Positions 23,352 to 33,968 of a stretch of DNA of 64,000 bases are shown here, piece by piece. The notes beneath the pieces were generated by a model. That model did no database searches. It had not been told where the DNA came from and saw only the letters and a program-made list of their open reading frames with translations. Made by a program: the position numbers and the translations under genes. This DNA is from Lepus europaeus. Taxonomy: Eukaryota > Chordata > Mammalia > Lagomorpha > Leporidae. Location: contig NC_084837.1 in the NCBI RefSeq assembly GCF_033115175.1, positions 29,900,266 through 29,964,265 on the forward strand, in the 5' to 3' direction. Numbering within the stretch: the stretch's first letter is position 1; the number at the start of each line of letters is the position of its first letter.

Positions 23352-24046
23352 ATCTTTTTTAAGATTTATTTATTTATTGGAAAGTCAGAGTTACACAGAG
23401 AGAGAAGGAGAGGCAAAGAGAGGGAAAGAGAAAGGTTTTCCAGGGCCGGCGCCATGGCTCACTTGGCTAATCCTCTACCTGTGGTGCAGGAATCCCATAT
23501 GGGCGCTGGGTTCTAGTCCCGGTTGCTCCTCTTCCAGTCCACCTCTCTGCTGTGGCCCAGGAAGACAGTGGAGGGTGGCCCAAGTGCTTGGGCCCTGCAC
23601 CCGCATGGGAGACCAGGAGGAGGCTCCTAGCTCCTGGCTCCAGATCAGCGCAGTGCACCGGCTGTGGTGGCCATTTGGGGGGTGAACCAACGGAAGGAAG
23701 ACCTTTCTCTCTGTCTCTCCCTCTCACTGTCTGTAACTCTTCCTATCAAATAAATAAAATTTAAAAAATCTTTAAAAAAAGAGAGAGAGAGAGAGAAAGG
23801 TCTTCCATCTGCTGACTCACTCCTCAATTGTCTGCAATGGCCAGAGCTGTGATAACACAAAGCCAGGAGCCAGGAGCCTCCTCCAGGTCTCCCATGCTGG
23901 TGCAGGGGCCCAAGGAATTCTGCCATCCTCCACTGCTTTCCCAGGCCATAGCAGAGAGCTGGAGAGGAAATGGAGCATCCAGGACACAAACTGGCACCCA
24001 TATGGGATGCCGGCACTGCAAGTGGTGGTTTAGTCCTTAGCTGGAT
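23352..24046 (-). mobile_element. C-SINE (reverse) split by a forward C-SINE
   Basis: The outer element shows its tail and GA-rich part at 23352-23442 and its body at 23793-24046 (CTTCCATCTGCTGACTCAC to TGCCGGCACTGCAAGTGG). The inner insertion entered the GA-rich tract. Confidence 0.85.
23443..23792 (+). mobile_element. C-SINE nested in reverse C-SINE, with TSD
   Basis: Head GGGCCGGCGCCATGGCTCAC, tail AAATAAATAAAATTTAAAA. TSD GAGAAAGGT(T/C)TTCCA at 23428-23442 and 23793-23807. Inner and outer copies are head-to-head inverted, so transcripts through here could fold. Confidence 0.93.
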
Positions 24047-26617
24047 CTTTCAGTTGTTTTCTTACTTCAGCTGCCTGCTCTCACCTATCTGATAATCAAA
24101 AACAAACTTGTGCTCCTTCTGATACCAATATTTAAGGTATAATGATGCCAGAGAGCCAATATAAAAGACCCTACCCACATTTGTGAGTCATGTTCATTTC
24201 CACTAGGTTGCTCTTTCCACTTTCTGCTCATACTTCTAGAATTATGTTTTTAATTAAAACAGAAACACCAGATCAGACAAAATGATTTTAAGATTCAAAC
24301 CATGACCAAGCTATCCCTATCAGGGAAACAAAAGAACAGCATATATATTGATTTACTAATGCAATTCTCTAAAAAATATTTCTAAAACAAAGTGGTTGAT
24401 TTGGCACCTATTTTGTGTTACTTAACAGGCCCTTATGTAATCTCCTTTCCTTATAAGTTCTGGTCAGCCATCCAGAAGGTGAGCAAAGATTGGAACATTT
24501 TAATATACTCTCCATAAAATTATTCTTCAGGGAATTTCCTACACACTCCTAAATTTGAAAGCAAAAAAAAAAAAAAAATGATCCTTTTGTAGAGCTCAGC
24601 ACCTGCAGGAAAAAAACCTCTGGAGAAGGTTGTCTGCCCCTCGGGAGTCCCATTTGGCACCGTAATTTTGTCCCAGTCTAACATTCAGGAATAATGCAGT
24701 CATGTCTCTCAAAATCCCATCCTTACAATGTTACATCTTTGAAACACATCTCTGATTTCTCCCATTTCCATGAAACTCAAGTTGCACTTTAGAAATCATT
24801 TCTCTCATAGATCATTTTTAATTCAATTTAAATTAAGTAAATGCTCATTTGAGTAGCTAAAGTTCTCTTAAGAACACTTAAATTAACGATAATTATTTAA
24901 ACATTCATATACACAAATGCAGTTCTCCTGATTTATCCTCCAATCAACATAATTCAAAATACTTCCATGGAGAGAGAGTTAATTCGTGTATTTTACAGGA
25001 GAAAAGGATTATTTTAAAAGACAATAAAATGAATAAAAATGACTTCTGAATTTACCACTCCATTCCATACAGTCACAAGGTAATCTAAGAAGCCTGGGGT
25101 AAAGTTTAAAAGCCCCAAACTCCTACTAAATTAAAAATAAGAATATAAAGTCTCTTGGTAAAGCCTAATGAATACTTCACTAAAGCCCTCAGATTTCCTT
25201 TTGAACTCTGTCTACACAATGTCAGAGCTTTACTGTTTTAATTTGTAGTCAATAACCATGAAGAATATCTATACAAGGTGTGAACATTTTGTAAACTTTA
25301 GATAGTGACACAGTCATCAGATTAATATTTCCCAAAAAGTCTAGAGTTAACAAATCTTCATGATCCTCTCAGGTTTTCATTAGCCTTATCAGCATCTTGT
25401 CTTAAAATGATAGACTTGTCTTACCTTTGCTAATAGAACATATCCCTTGAAGGCCAACTCATCCCTGTGGCTATCACAGCATCTAGCATGGTATCTTGCA
25501 TAGTATAAGTGTCAAATCAGTACTAATTGAATTAACAGAAAAAAATCATGTGCTATTCACTCTCCACTAAGCAGATCTTTATGTTAAACCCTAACTACAG
25601 TATACAAATCAATGGTCTTTCAATGCAGTAAAATAAGGAAGGGGAAAACTGAGACAAGTCTTAAAGATTCATGTGAAACTCAAGGTAGGTATATGTAGGA
25701 GAGGAAGAAATCAGTAAAACAAAATGGTCATCTAGAATAAAAGGTAGTAAGAGGACTAGCAGCTGAGACCTGAAAAGCAAGTTGACTCCAAATAATACAT
25801 AGGTGAATATATTTCTTTTCCTTTTTAATGAAAGTAACCATTACTATCAAGAAAAGGTTTACTTATAAGCTTCCTGAGTTAGCAGCAATTCATAAATTTG
25901 GCACACCTAGGATTTATAACAGATGATGAATGATGTTTGATTAGAGTGGGAAATAGGAAGCCAAGAGTAAAAACATTTGCAATTCATTCATAAGATACAA
26001 AATATAAGCTTGATATTTCTCATTAATCTGTCTTTCCCTCTTTCAGAAAAGTGGGCATTTCCTTCTTATACAGCAACTCTTCTTGTAAAATTGAAACAAT
26101 GCGCATGGGATGGAAAGGTACTTTATCCTGCAAAGCACTGCATCTCATCCAGTTACAGCAAGTACATGGCAGCATCATTTAAAACACACTGACAGTGAGA
26201 TAAAGCACAAAATAGAAAGTGGATTTTCTACCATCAGGTACTTATGTGGAATAAGGCAAGATCATGCTCCCCTCCTCCCAAATCCTATAGAATACAATGG
26301 ATATATTGGCACAAAATAAATAACAGATATTATTCTTAACAAGTGACCAATAAAGAGGTAAACCCATGGAATTGCCCTGAAAAGACAAAATGGTGGGATA
26401 TACTAGGAGAAGTCCTAGAAGATCAAGTCCACTTGTTGGCAAACATACTGTGGCCACCAAATGATTTTCAATGTATACCTCTTCATTTCTCTCTAGAATG
26501 CTCTCTAAAATATCTACTACTTTGTAAATCTGCTCAAACGCATATTGAAAGTCTTAACATGACTATCCTATATAAAATAACTTCATCCATTACCTACACC
26601 CTAATTTTATCATCATT
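24047..26617. other. Unassigned 2.5-kb block with a possible L2 tail
   Basis: The longest stretch with little visible transposon content. A possible L2 3' end lies at 25398-25545 (CATCTAGCATGGTATCTTGC then GTGTCAAATCAG), and a poly(A) run at 24571-24585. Frames at 25977-26319 and 26343-26759 show no recognisable protein family. If conserved non-coding or exon sequence exists in this window, this is a sensible place to look. Confidence 0.45.
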
Positions 26618-26623
26618 TGGAAG

Positions 26624-26682
26624 GTCTCTCTCTCTCTCTCTCTCTCTGTCCCATCCTTTCTCTCTCTCACTCTCTCTCAGTC
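26624..26682. repeat. (TC)n imperfect microsatellite
   Basis: Polypyrimidine stretch of TC units with GTCCCATCC and AC/AG interruptions. Not attached to a SINE. Confidence 0.9.
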
Positions 26683-27669
26683 TCAGAAGCTACGTAAGAA
26701 GAATTTTTAGTGCTAGCATCCCAGGATCTAGAACATTGCTGAATATAGAATGTGCTTGATAAATTATTTTTATCTCTGTAAATATTTATTATGTTTCAAA
26801 ATAACATAACAAAAATGTACTTATTATTTTTTGTTTTGCTTTTTCAACTTTCATTTAATAACTATAAATTTCCAAAGTACAACTTTTGAATTATAGCAGC
26901 TTTTCCCCCATAACCTCCCTCCCACCCACAACCATCCTGTCTCCCACTCCCTCTCCCATCCCATTTTTCATCAAGATTCATTTTCAATTATCTTTATATA
27001 CAGAAGATCAACTTAGTATATACTAAGTAAAGATTTCAACAGACTGCACCTACACAGACACACAAAGTATAGAGTACTGTTTGAGTAGTAGTTTTACCAT
27101 TAATTTGCATAGTAAAACACATTACAGACATAGATCCTACATGGGGAGTAGGTGCAGTGACTCCCAATGCTGATTTAACAAATTGACACTCTTATTTATG
27201 ACATCAGTAATCACCCGAGGCTCTTGTCATGAGCTGCCAAGGCTATGGAAGCCTCTTGAGTTCATCAACTCCGATCTTATTTAGACAAGGCCATAGTCAA
27301 AGTGGAAGTTCGATCCTCCCTTCAGAGAAATCTACCTCCTTCTTCGATGGCCTATTCTTTCCACTGGGATCTCACTCACAGAGATCTTTCATTTAGGTCA
27401 TTTATTTCCCCACAGTGTCTTGGCTTTCCATGCCTGCAAAACTCTCATGGGCTTTTTTTTTATCCCTTAGTCATTAAATAGTACCCCTCCTTGTCTCTCT
27501 TAACAGTTTTTGTGTTAAAGTTTATTTTTTCTGATACTAAGATGGCTACGCCAGCTCTTTTGTGGTTTCTTTTGGCATGGAATATATTTTTCCAATCTTT
27601 CACTTTCAGTCTGCATGCCTCTTTGTTGGAAAGATGTGTTTATTGTAAGCAGCAAATAGATGAGTCTTG

Positions 27670-29284
27670 TTTTTTTTTTTTTTTTAATTTTTTTTTAAGG
27701 GAAAGGGTTTATTGGGGAACACCCCACAGACCAGAGTGAAGGGGCAGCGAAGGTAAAAGAGAAGGAGACTGGCTGCTGTCTCCTGGGTGGGGAGCCGAGT
27801 ATATTCCTGTAGCAGCATTTGGTTGACTGCCTGGTTGTTGAATGCCTTTGTTTGTTCCATTATAACTTGCTGTAAACACTTACATACTGTAGTGTAAAAT
27901 ACAGGGTTGAGAATAGTAACCAATGATCCCAAGAGCAGCATTCACCATTTCATAGAGGAGAGGAAATGGGGGGGGGGGGTCCTCTGGACCCTTGTGGGGG
28001 ACAGTTTGATGGATTTGACTTAAAGCTGGTTCCAGCCAAGACTGGGAGAAAAGCCACTCAACTTTTGCAGGTAGAGGGGTTTGTCTGTAGAGAAATTCTG
28101 AACAATAATACAACATTAAGTGGGAAGAGGACCATAAGTACACACAGGTTGGGAGTAGAGCCATTTGTGGTAGAGTAGAGGTTATGGTTACAAAGGAATG
28201 AGGCCCAAGTGGGCTAGATAGAGGACAGAGTTGTTAGAGAACCCAAGAAAGATGCTATCTAAGCTACAACTAAGTTTTCTGATTGAGAGGCAAATAGAAC
28301 CTGACAGAAGGGGCTTGATAATAGTCAGGTGGGCTTTGAGGCCTTGTAAATTATGAGGCCCAGACTCATCTATCTCTTCATATAGCCTACATCCTAAGGG
28401 AGGTGTGAACTTCCTGGGGGAAGGCACCCTGTTGACTTCCATTACCTAGCTGGCCTGGGAGAAGAGCTGGCCAGGTAAAGGCAGGTGGCATCTCTAACAG
28501 GAAATTTACAGCTCTGCCTGCAGTGTTGCTGAACCTACTTGGCCATTTCCTCAGTTGCAGTGGTCACTTTGGAAGCTGGGCTGAGTGAAGGGCTTTTCAG
28601 CTTAGAGCCAATAAGATCTGTGGCTCTGACCTGGGTGTCCTTCGATTCCAGGGCAGGTCCATTTCCAGTGATCCAACTCTTGGCTGGCAGAGCTGCCAGG
28701 GCTCTTCACAAGCTGACTTCTGCTGAAGCCCAGGCTTGCCACATTGAAAGCCACTGCAGTGGACTGGCCTGTTGGGTCTCCTTGAGGGCTGATCACTGTG
28801 CAGAGTAGCCTTTAAAAGGCCTGCCACCTATCTCTACATTTCTGATGCCTAGCTTTCTTTTCCTCCTGGTTTGTGTTAAAGCAGACGAGAGGATGCAAGT
28901 CAAGGGGGTGCTGAAGTCCCATCTCTAATCCTTGGTGGCCTAAACTACAAGTCTATAGTCACAGGCATGTTCTGTAGTAGTTTTTCTAAGGTAGACAATG
29001 CTCATGAGAAAAACTATATTTTCACTTTAAAACTTTCTTTCCCTTTGGTCTGAAAGGGAGGTCTTTTCTTTCCTGTTTACCTCACTGGTGGCGAAGTAAA
29101 TCTAGCTAAGAAATTATAATTTAAGCTCTTATTTTGGCTATGCTATTACAGAAAAATGTTAGCCATCTCTTTTATAAGATCTAAAATCAAATTTTGCATC
29201 TTGGAGAGTCCTTCATAATAGAATTAGTTCCCGACCTTGAAGAGAATAGAGAGAGAACAAGTTGGGCTTAGAATAGAGAAATAA
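27670..29284 (-). mobile_element. Unclassified retroposed unit, copy 2, with AATAAA and poly(A)
   Basis: Minus-strand sequence ending in AATAAA (27708-27713), CCCTTTCCCTT and a long A-rich tail (27670-27696), inserted into L1 ORF2. It is homologous to 5465-6632 over most of its length and carries the extra 3' ~200 bp plus ~165 internal bases. A G11 run sits at 27969-27979. The 3' end looks like an LTR R region or mRNA end. No gag, pol or env motif and no long intact frame is seen. The source transcript may be an LTR-driven or long non-coding RNA. Confidence 0.75.
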
Positions 29285-29473
29285 GGGTCGGCGCCGTGGC
29301 TCAACAGGCCAATCCTCCGCCTTGCGGCACCGGCACACTGGGTTCTAGTCCCGGTTGGGACGCCGGATTCTATCCTGGCTGCCCCTCTTCCAGGCCAGCT
29401 CTCCGCTATGGGCCGGGAAGGCAGTGGAGAATGGCCCAAGTGCCCGGGCCCTGCACCCGCATGGGAGACCAGG
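29285..29473 (+). mobile_element. C-SINE head, truncated at 3' side
   Basis: Starts GGGTCGGCGCCGTGGCTCAA and stops at GGGAGACCAGG, where the host L1 ORF2 resumes (CTTTTTAATCCATTCAGCC). It has no tail and no own TSD. It therefore looks like the 5' end, in antisense, of the retroposed unit rather than an independent insertion. A deletion is an alternative. Confidence 0.85.
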
Positions 29474-30396
29474 CTTTTTAATCCATTCAGCCAGTCTGTG
29501 TCTTCTAACTGGAGAGTTGAGGCCATTAACGTTCAATGTGACTATTGATAAGTAGTAACTTTGCCCTGCCATTTTCCCAAAGATATTTTTTAATATATGC
29601 TTTGAACTTCCTGTGATCTTTTACTGTGAGGCTTTCTTCCTTTACCTTCTTTCATATCGATGGCTGTGTTTCTGTGTTTCTGTGTGTAGCAAATCTTTAA
29701 GCATCTTTTGCAGGGCTGGAAGAGTGTTGACAAATTCTTTCAATTTCTGTTTGCTATGAAAGGTCTTTATGTCACCTTCATTCACAAATGAGTGTTTTGC
29801 AGGATACAATATTCTGGGATGGTAGTTTTTCTCTCTTAGTACTTGGGCTATATCTCACCATTCCCTCCTAGCCTCTAGGATTTCTGATGAGAAGTCTGCT
29901 GTGAGTCTAATTGGAGATCCTCTGAGAGTAATCTGACGTTTCTCTCTTGCACATTTTAGAATCTTTATGTTTCACTGTGTTGAGTTTGATTACAATGTGT
30001 CATGGTGAGGATCTCTTCTGGTCATGTTTATTGGGAGTTCTATGTGCTTCCTGTACGTGGATGTCTGTTTCTTTCTCCAAACCCGGAAAGTTTTCTGCTG
30101 GTATCTCACTAAAAAGGTCTTCTAATCCTTTCTCTCTATATGCCTTCAAGAACTCCTAGAATCTGAATGTTGAGTTTTTTAATAGTATCCTGTAGATTCC
30201 CAACAATATTTTTTAGATTTCTAATTTCCTCTTCTTTTCTTTGATTTGACTGTACACTTTCCTGTGCTCTGTCTTCTAAGTCCAATATTCTCTCTTCTGC
30301 CTCACTGATTCTGTTTTTAAGGCTCTCAAATGTGTTTTTTATTTGTTCTATTGAATTATTCATTTCATTTTTATTTCACTTCAATATCTCAATTTC

Positions 30397-31246
30397 TTTT
30401 TTTTAAGCTTTTATTTAATGAATATAAATTTCCAAAGTACAGCTTATGGATTACAATGCCACCCCCCCGATAACTTCCCTCCCACCCGCAACCCTCCCCT
30501 TTCCCGCTCACTCTCCCCTTCCATTCCCATCAAGATTCATTTTCAATTCTCTTTATATACAGAAGATCAGTTTAGTATATATAAAGTAAAGATTTCAACA
30601 GTTTTCCCCCACATAAAAACACAAAGTGAAAAATACTGGTTGAGTGCTAGTTATAGCATTAAATCACAATGTACAGCACATTAATGACAGAGATCCTACA
30701 TGATATTTTTTTAAAAAGTTGATTAATTTTCTATGTAATTTCCAATTTAACACCAAGTTTTTTTTTTATTTTCAATTATCTTTATATACAGAAGATCGCT
30801 TCAGTATATACTAAGTAAAGATTTCATCAGTTTGCACCCACACAGAAACACAAAGTGTAAAAATACTGTTTCAGTACTAGCTATATCATTACTTCACCTT
30901 TGACAACCCATTAAGGACAGATCCCACATGAGATGTAAGTACACAGTGACTCTTGATGTTGATTTAACAATTTAACACTCTTGTTTATGGCATCAGTAAT
31001 CTCCCTAGGCTCTAGTCATGAGTTGCCAAGGCTATGGAAGCCTTAGGGTTCACCAACTTCGATCTTATTCCGACAGGGTCATAGTCAAAGTGGAAGATCT
31101 CTCCTCCCTTCAGAGAAAGGTACCTCCTACTTTGATGGCCCCAGTCTTTCCACTGTGATCACACTCGCTGAGATCTTTCATTTAGGTCTTCTTCTTTTTT
31201 TTCCAGAGTGTCTTGGCTTTCCATGCCTAAAATACTCTCATAGGCT
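30397..31246 (-). mobile_element. L1 3' end with tandem duplicated 3' UTR, with TSD
   Basis: Minus strand: module A (31246-~30775, AAAGATCTCAGCGAGTGTG to GAAGCGATCTTCTGTATAT) lacks the G-rich block and tail. It is joined through the ~55-bp spacer CTTGGTGTTAAATTGG... to module B (~30705-30397), which repeats GATCTCTGTCATTAATGTG and continues through the polypurine tract to the A tail. The whole is flanked by the perfect 18-bp TSD CTTCAATATCTCAATTTC at 30379-30396 and 31247-31264, so A+B moved as one unit into the ORF1 of the older L1. Confidence 0.88.
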
Positions 31247-31560
31247 CTTCAATATCTCAATTTCATGTTCTACTAAATTCCTCATTTATTTTGATTCCTC
31301 CTTATGATTTCATTTTCACGAGAGAGATTTTCTGTCATGTCCTGCATGGTTTTCAGTAGTTCATGCATTTGTTTTTGATAACTTCTAAATGTTCTTAACA
31401 TAAATTTTTAAGTTCTGTTTCTTGCATTTCTTCTATCTCATCATCTTCATAATCTTATATTGTAGTGTCATGTTCTTTTGGGAGCATCATGATGTATTCC
31501 TTGTTCTTGTTTCCTTGGTTTCTATGTTTGTTGTTCGGCATTGTGGAGATATTCTTTGGT

Positions 31561-31632
31561 CTCTTCCTCTCCCTCTCCCTCTCCCTCCTCCTCTCCCTCT
31601 CCCTCTCCTTCCCCTTCTTCTTCTTCTTCTGT
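31561..31632. repeat. Polypyrimidine mirror-like tract in L1 5' region
   Basis: CTCTCC repeats, then CTTC repeats, nearly pure pyrimidine on the plus strand. Its repeat pattern is mirror-symmetric, which favours triplex (H-DNA) structure in principle. Part of the reverse L1. Confidence 0.8.
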
Positions 31633-32769
31633 GGTGGCTTTCCTCACTATACTATGACCCTAGATTAAGTGGACTGTCTGCTTTTGGTGAATCTCTAGAG
31701 GCTTGTGGTTGGTGTGGCCAGAGAGCTCTGTTCAGTTCTTCTGGGTTAAGGGTGTGTCAAAGGTGACACACCCAGGTTTGGCATGGTAAATCTTTCTCTC
31801 TCTCTCTCTTTTTTTTTTTTTATTCAGAAGGGAAGTAATTCTGCTCACCTGAGCTCTTCTCCTCAATTGCGATCAGGCCTGAGTGCTAGCCCCAGTGGGT
31901 ATAATATTCATGTTCCGTCCCAAGGACCACACAAAGGATCTGTGCAGTCCTCAGTGTAAGTCACATTCCCCTGCAATGTCTCTCACCAGGTAGCCAAGGC
32001 AGCCTGAACTTGTGGCATCTTCCAATGAGACTACTCACGACTCAGCCATACCATGAGTTCTCCCACACACTCTCAGTTGTGTTTTTTTTTTTTTCCACAG
32101 TCCAGGTTCACAAGCTCCACACATTCACTACATCTTAGTGTCCTGTTATTACTCCCCACCAGAGTCAGGTTTTTCTGCTTGGTTGAGGGTGGGCACAGCC
32201 CCCAGCTGGAGCAGCTGTTACATATGTCCAAAATTGTGCCTGCTCTATTGTGTCACTCACCTTTGTAAGGTGAGTGCAGAGACAGAATTGTGTCTGTACC
32301 ATCCTTTTTTTTTTTTTCTCTCCTCTAGTTAGGCTGCTATACTTTCCCCCACGGGACTTCAAGCCTCGTTCCCTCTAGACTCCTTCTGTCCCTTTTCTGC
32401 CAGTGTCTTGGATTACTACAATTTTGCCTCACCTCTCTTTCCAGTGCTGGTGCAGAGGAGACTTTCGGTAGCTTGGCTCCGAATCTGTGGGCACTCGTGC
32501 CCTCCATGTAGATCCACCATGTCCCTCTAATTCCGGAAGGGTTACCTCTGCCGTTTTGTTCTCTAACTCTTCCCTGAGACTACACTATCTCCACTTTTAT
32601 TAAACTATCTTTTCCTGGACTATCAGTGAGCTCCCTCCCTATTCCACCATCTTGGAAGTGACCATACAACTACTTATTATTTTTAAGGTAACTAATGTAT
32701 AGATAAATTAACTGACAAATTATATGAGAAATTCATATATAAGATAAATAGAAAACTATGAAAAGGTTT

Positions 32770-33075
32770 TTAAATGTTTATTTATTCATTTTTATTTATT
32801 ATAAAGGCAAAGTGACAGAGACAAATCTTCCATCTGCTGTTCACTCCTCAAATGCCCACAACAACCATGGTTGGACCAGGCTATAGCCAAGAGGCCAGGA
32901 ACTCCATCTAGGTCTCCTATGTCAAGTGGCAAAAACTCAAGTACTTGTGCCATTTTATGCTGCCTCCAAGTCACATTAGCAGGTTGCTGGATTGGAAGCA
33001 AAAGGGGGATTCAATCCCCGGCACCTCTATATGGGATGCAGGTTATCTCAATGGCAGTTAAACACACAGTTCCAA
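32770..33075 (-). mobile_element. Old C-SINE, reverse
   Basis: TTATTTATTATAAAGGCAAAG tail side, CTTCCATCTGCTGTTCACTC, CACATTAGCAGGTTGCTGG and CACCTCTATATGGGATGC. Diverged older subfamily; no clear TSD. Confidence 0.75.
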
Positions 33076-33444
33076 AATATTCACTGAATAAAAGGTTTTA
33101 TCTTTATTTATTTTCTTAGTAACATCACAACTTCTATAACTGATAAATGCCTTGTGTGTCAAGCACTTTTTTCCCCAAAGTTCTTGTTTACCCTTCTGGA
33201 AAGTATAATAACATGCTCTTGTCTAAGAAATCACTGGATAACTAGTCTTTTCATCCTACCAAAGCACAGAACATAACTTCAGCATCTTTATATTATAAAA
33301 GAAATCAATGAACACTTAAGAAGAAAATCAGCTGTATTTAAAAAGTTCTGACATTCGGAGCAATATAATTACCATATTATATTTTCTTAAAAAAAGTTCT
33401 TTTTCAGCTTGTCATGAGATTTGTCTTACACATTTGATGCTTTC
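33076..33444. other. Unassigned AT-rich sequence
   Basis: Nothing recognised. Confidence 0.45.
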
Positions 33445-33635
33445 TTTTTTTTTTTTTTTTTTTTTTCAGAATATTTCCAATATTCCTGTATACTTTGTTG
33501 GTGTGGTACTCCAAACCCTCAAAACATACTGTTCTTTAACACTCTAGGAAACACTCCGTAAGACATTTCAAATCACAGATCTGGCAGATGCTGTCCAAAA
33601 TATTGTCTGAGAGCTCCTGTCCTGTTGCTCTCTTT
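33445..33635 (-). other. Possible poly(A)-tailed retrocopy
   Basis: A pure T run of about 22 at 33445-33466 is followed by moderately complex sequence (CTCCAAACCCTCAAAACATA, GCAGATGCTGTCCAAAATAT). This fits the 3' end of a minus-strand retrocopy, but there is no canonical AATAAA near the tail and no family recognised. A plain T tract is equally possible. Confidence 0.3.
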
Positions 33636-33638
33636 TTA

Positions 33639-33664
33639 AAGTTTTTTTTAATTAAAAAAAACTT
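33639..33664. repeat. Perfect 26-bp AT-rich palindrome
   Basis: AAG, T8, AATT, A8, CTT with no spacer. It sits at the upstream edge of an old L1 3' end. Confidence 0.85.
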
Positions 33665-33968
33665 AGTTGACATATAGTAATATATTCATTTATGAGAAAC
33701 AGATGACATTTCAATACATGGATACTGTGTAATTATCAGATCAGAGTAACTGGCATATCTATCACCAAAGAAATTTATCATTTCTATGTGATGGGAACAT
33801 TCAAAATCCGCTCTACTAGCTATTTTGAAATAGCTGATTAACTTTGTCAAACATAGTTATCCTACTGTTCCATAGAACATTAGAAGTTATTCCTCTAAAC
33901 AACTGTGCCTGTACCCATTAACCAGCCTCTCTACATGGGATATTTTCTTTCTTTAAAAAAAAAAAAAA
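33640..33968 (+). mobile_element. Ancient L1 3' end with A tail
   Basis: GTGTAATTATCAGATCAGAG, GGCATATCTATCACC, GGGAACATTCAAAATCCGC and TTCCATAGAACATTAGAAG follow the 3' UTR of an old mammalian L1, ending at the A15 run near 33968. Confidence 0.6.

Larger units (their letters stand above)
26832..32670 (-). mobile_element. 5'-complete L1, internally deleted, with TSD and nested insertions
   Basis: Minus strand, 5' to 3'. The 5' end is at ~32670 (CACTTCCAAGATGGTGGAAT), followed by a long 5' UTR with a polypurine block. ORF1 remnants include the coiled-coil peptide MNNSIEQIKNTFESLKNRIS (30363-30136). ORF2 starts near 29550 with LNVNGLNSPVRRHRLAEWIK and continues at 27690-27470 with endonuclease text (KRAGVAILVSEKINF). 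The sequence then jumps straight to the 3' UTR (27457-26845). Almost all of ORF2, including reverse transcriptase, is missing. TSD TACTTATTATTTTT lies at 26818-26831 and 32671-32684. Nested inserts: 27670-29473 and 30397-31246. Many frameshifts; non-functional. Confidence 0.85.

Noticed and set aside
23645..24016. 123-codon reverse open frame
   Set aside because: Lies entirely in the two nested C-SINEs; the same peptide pattern appears at most SINE copies.
26343..26759. 138-codon open frame
   Set aside because: Ends in a serine/leucine run made by the TC microsatellite; no family recognised and no splice or promoter context.
31422..31766. 114-codon proline/leucine-rich frame
   Set aside because: Product of the polypyrimidine tract in the reverse L1.
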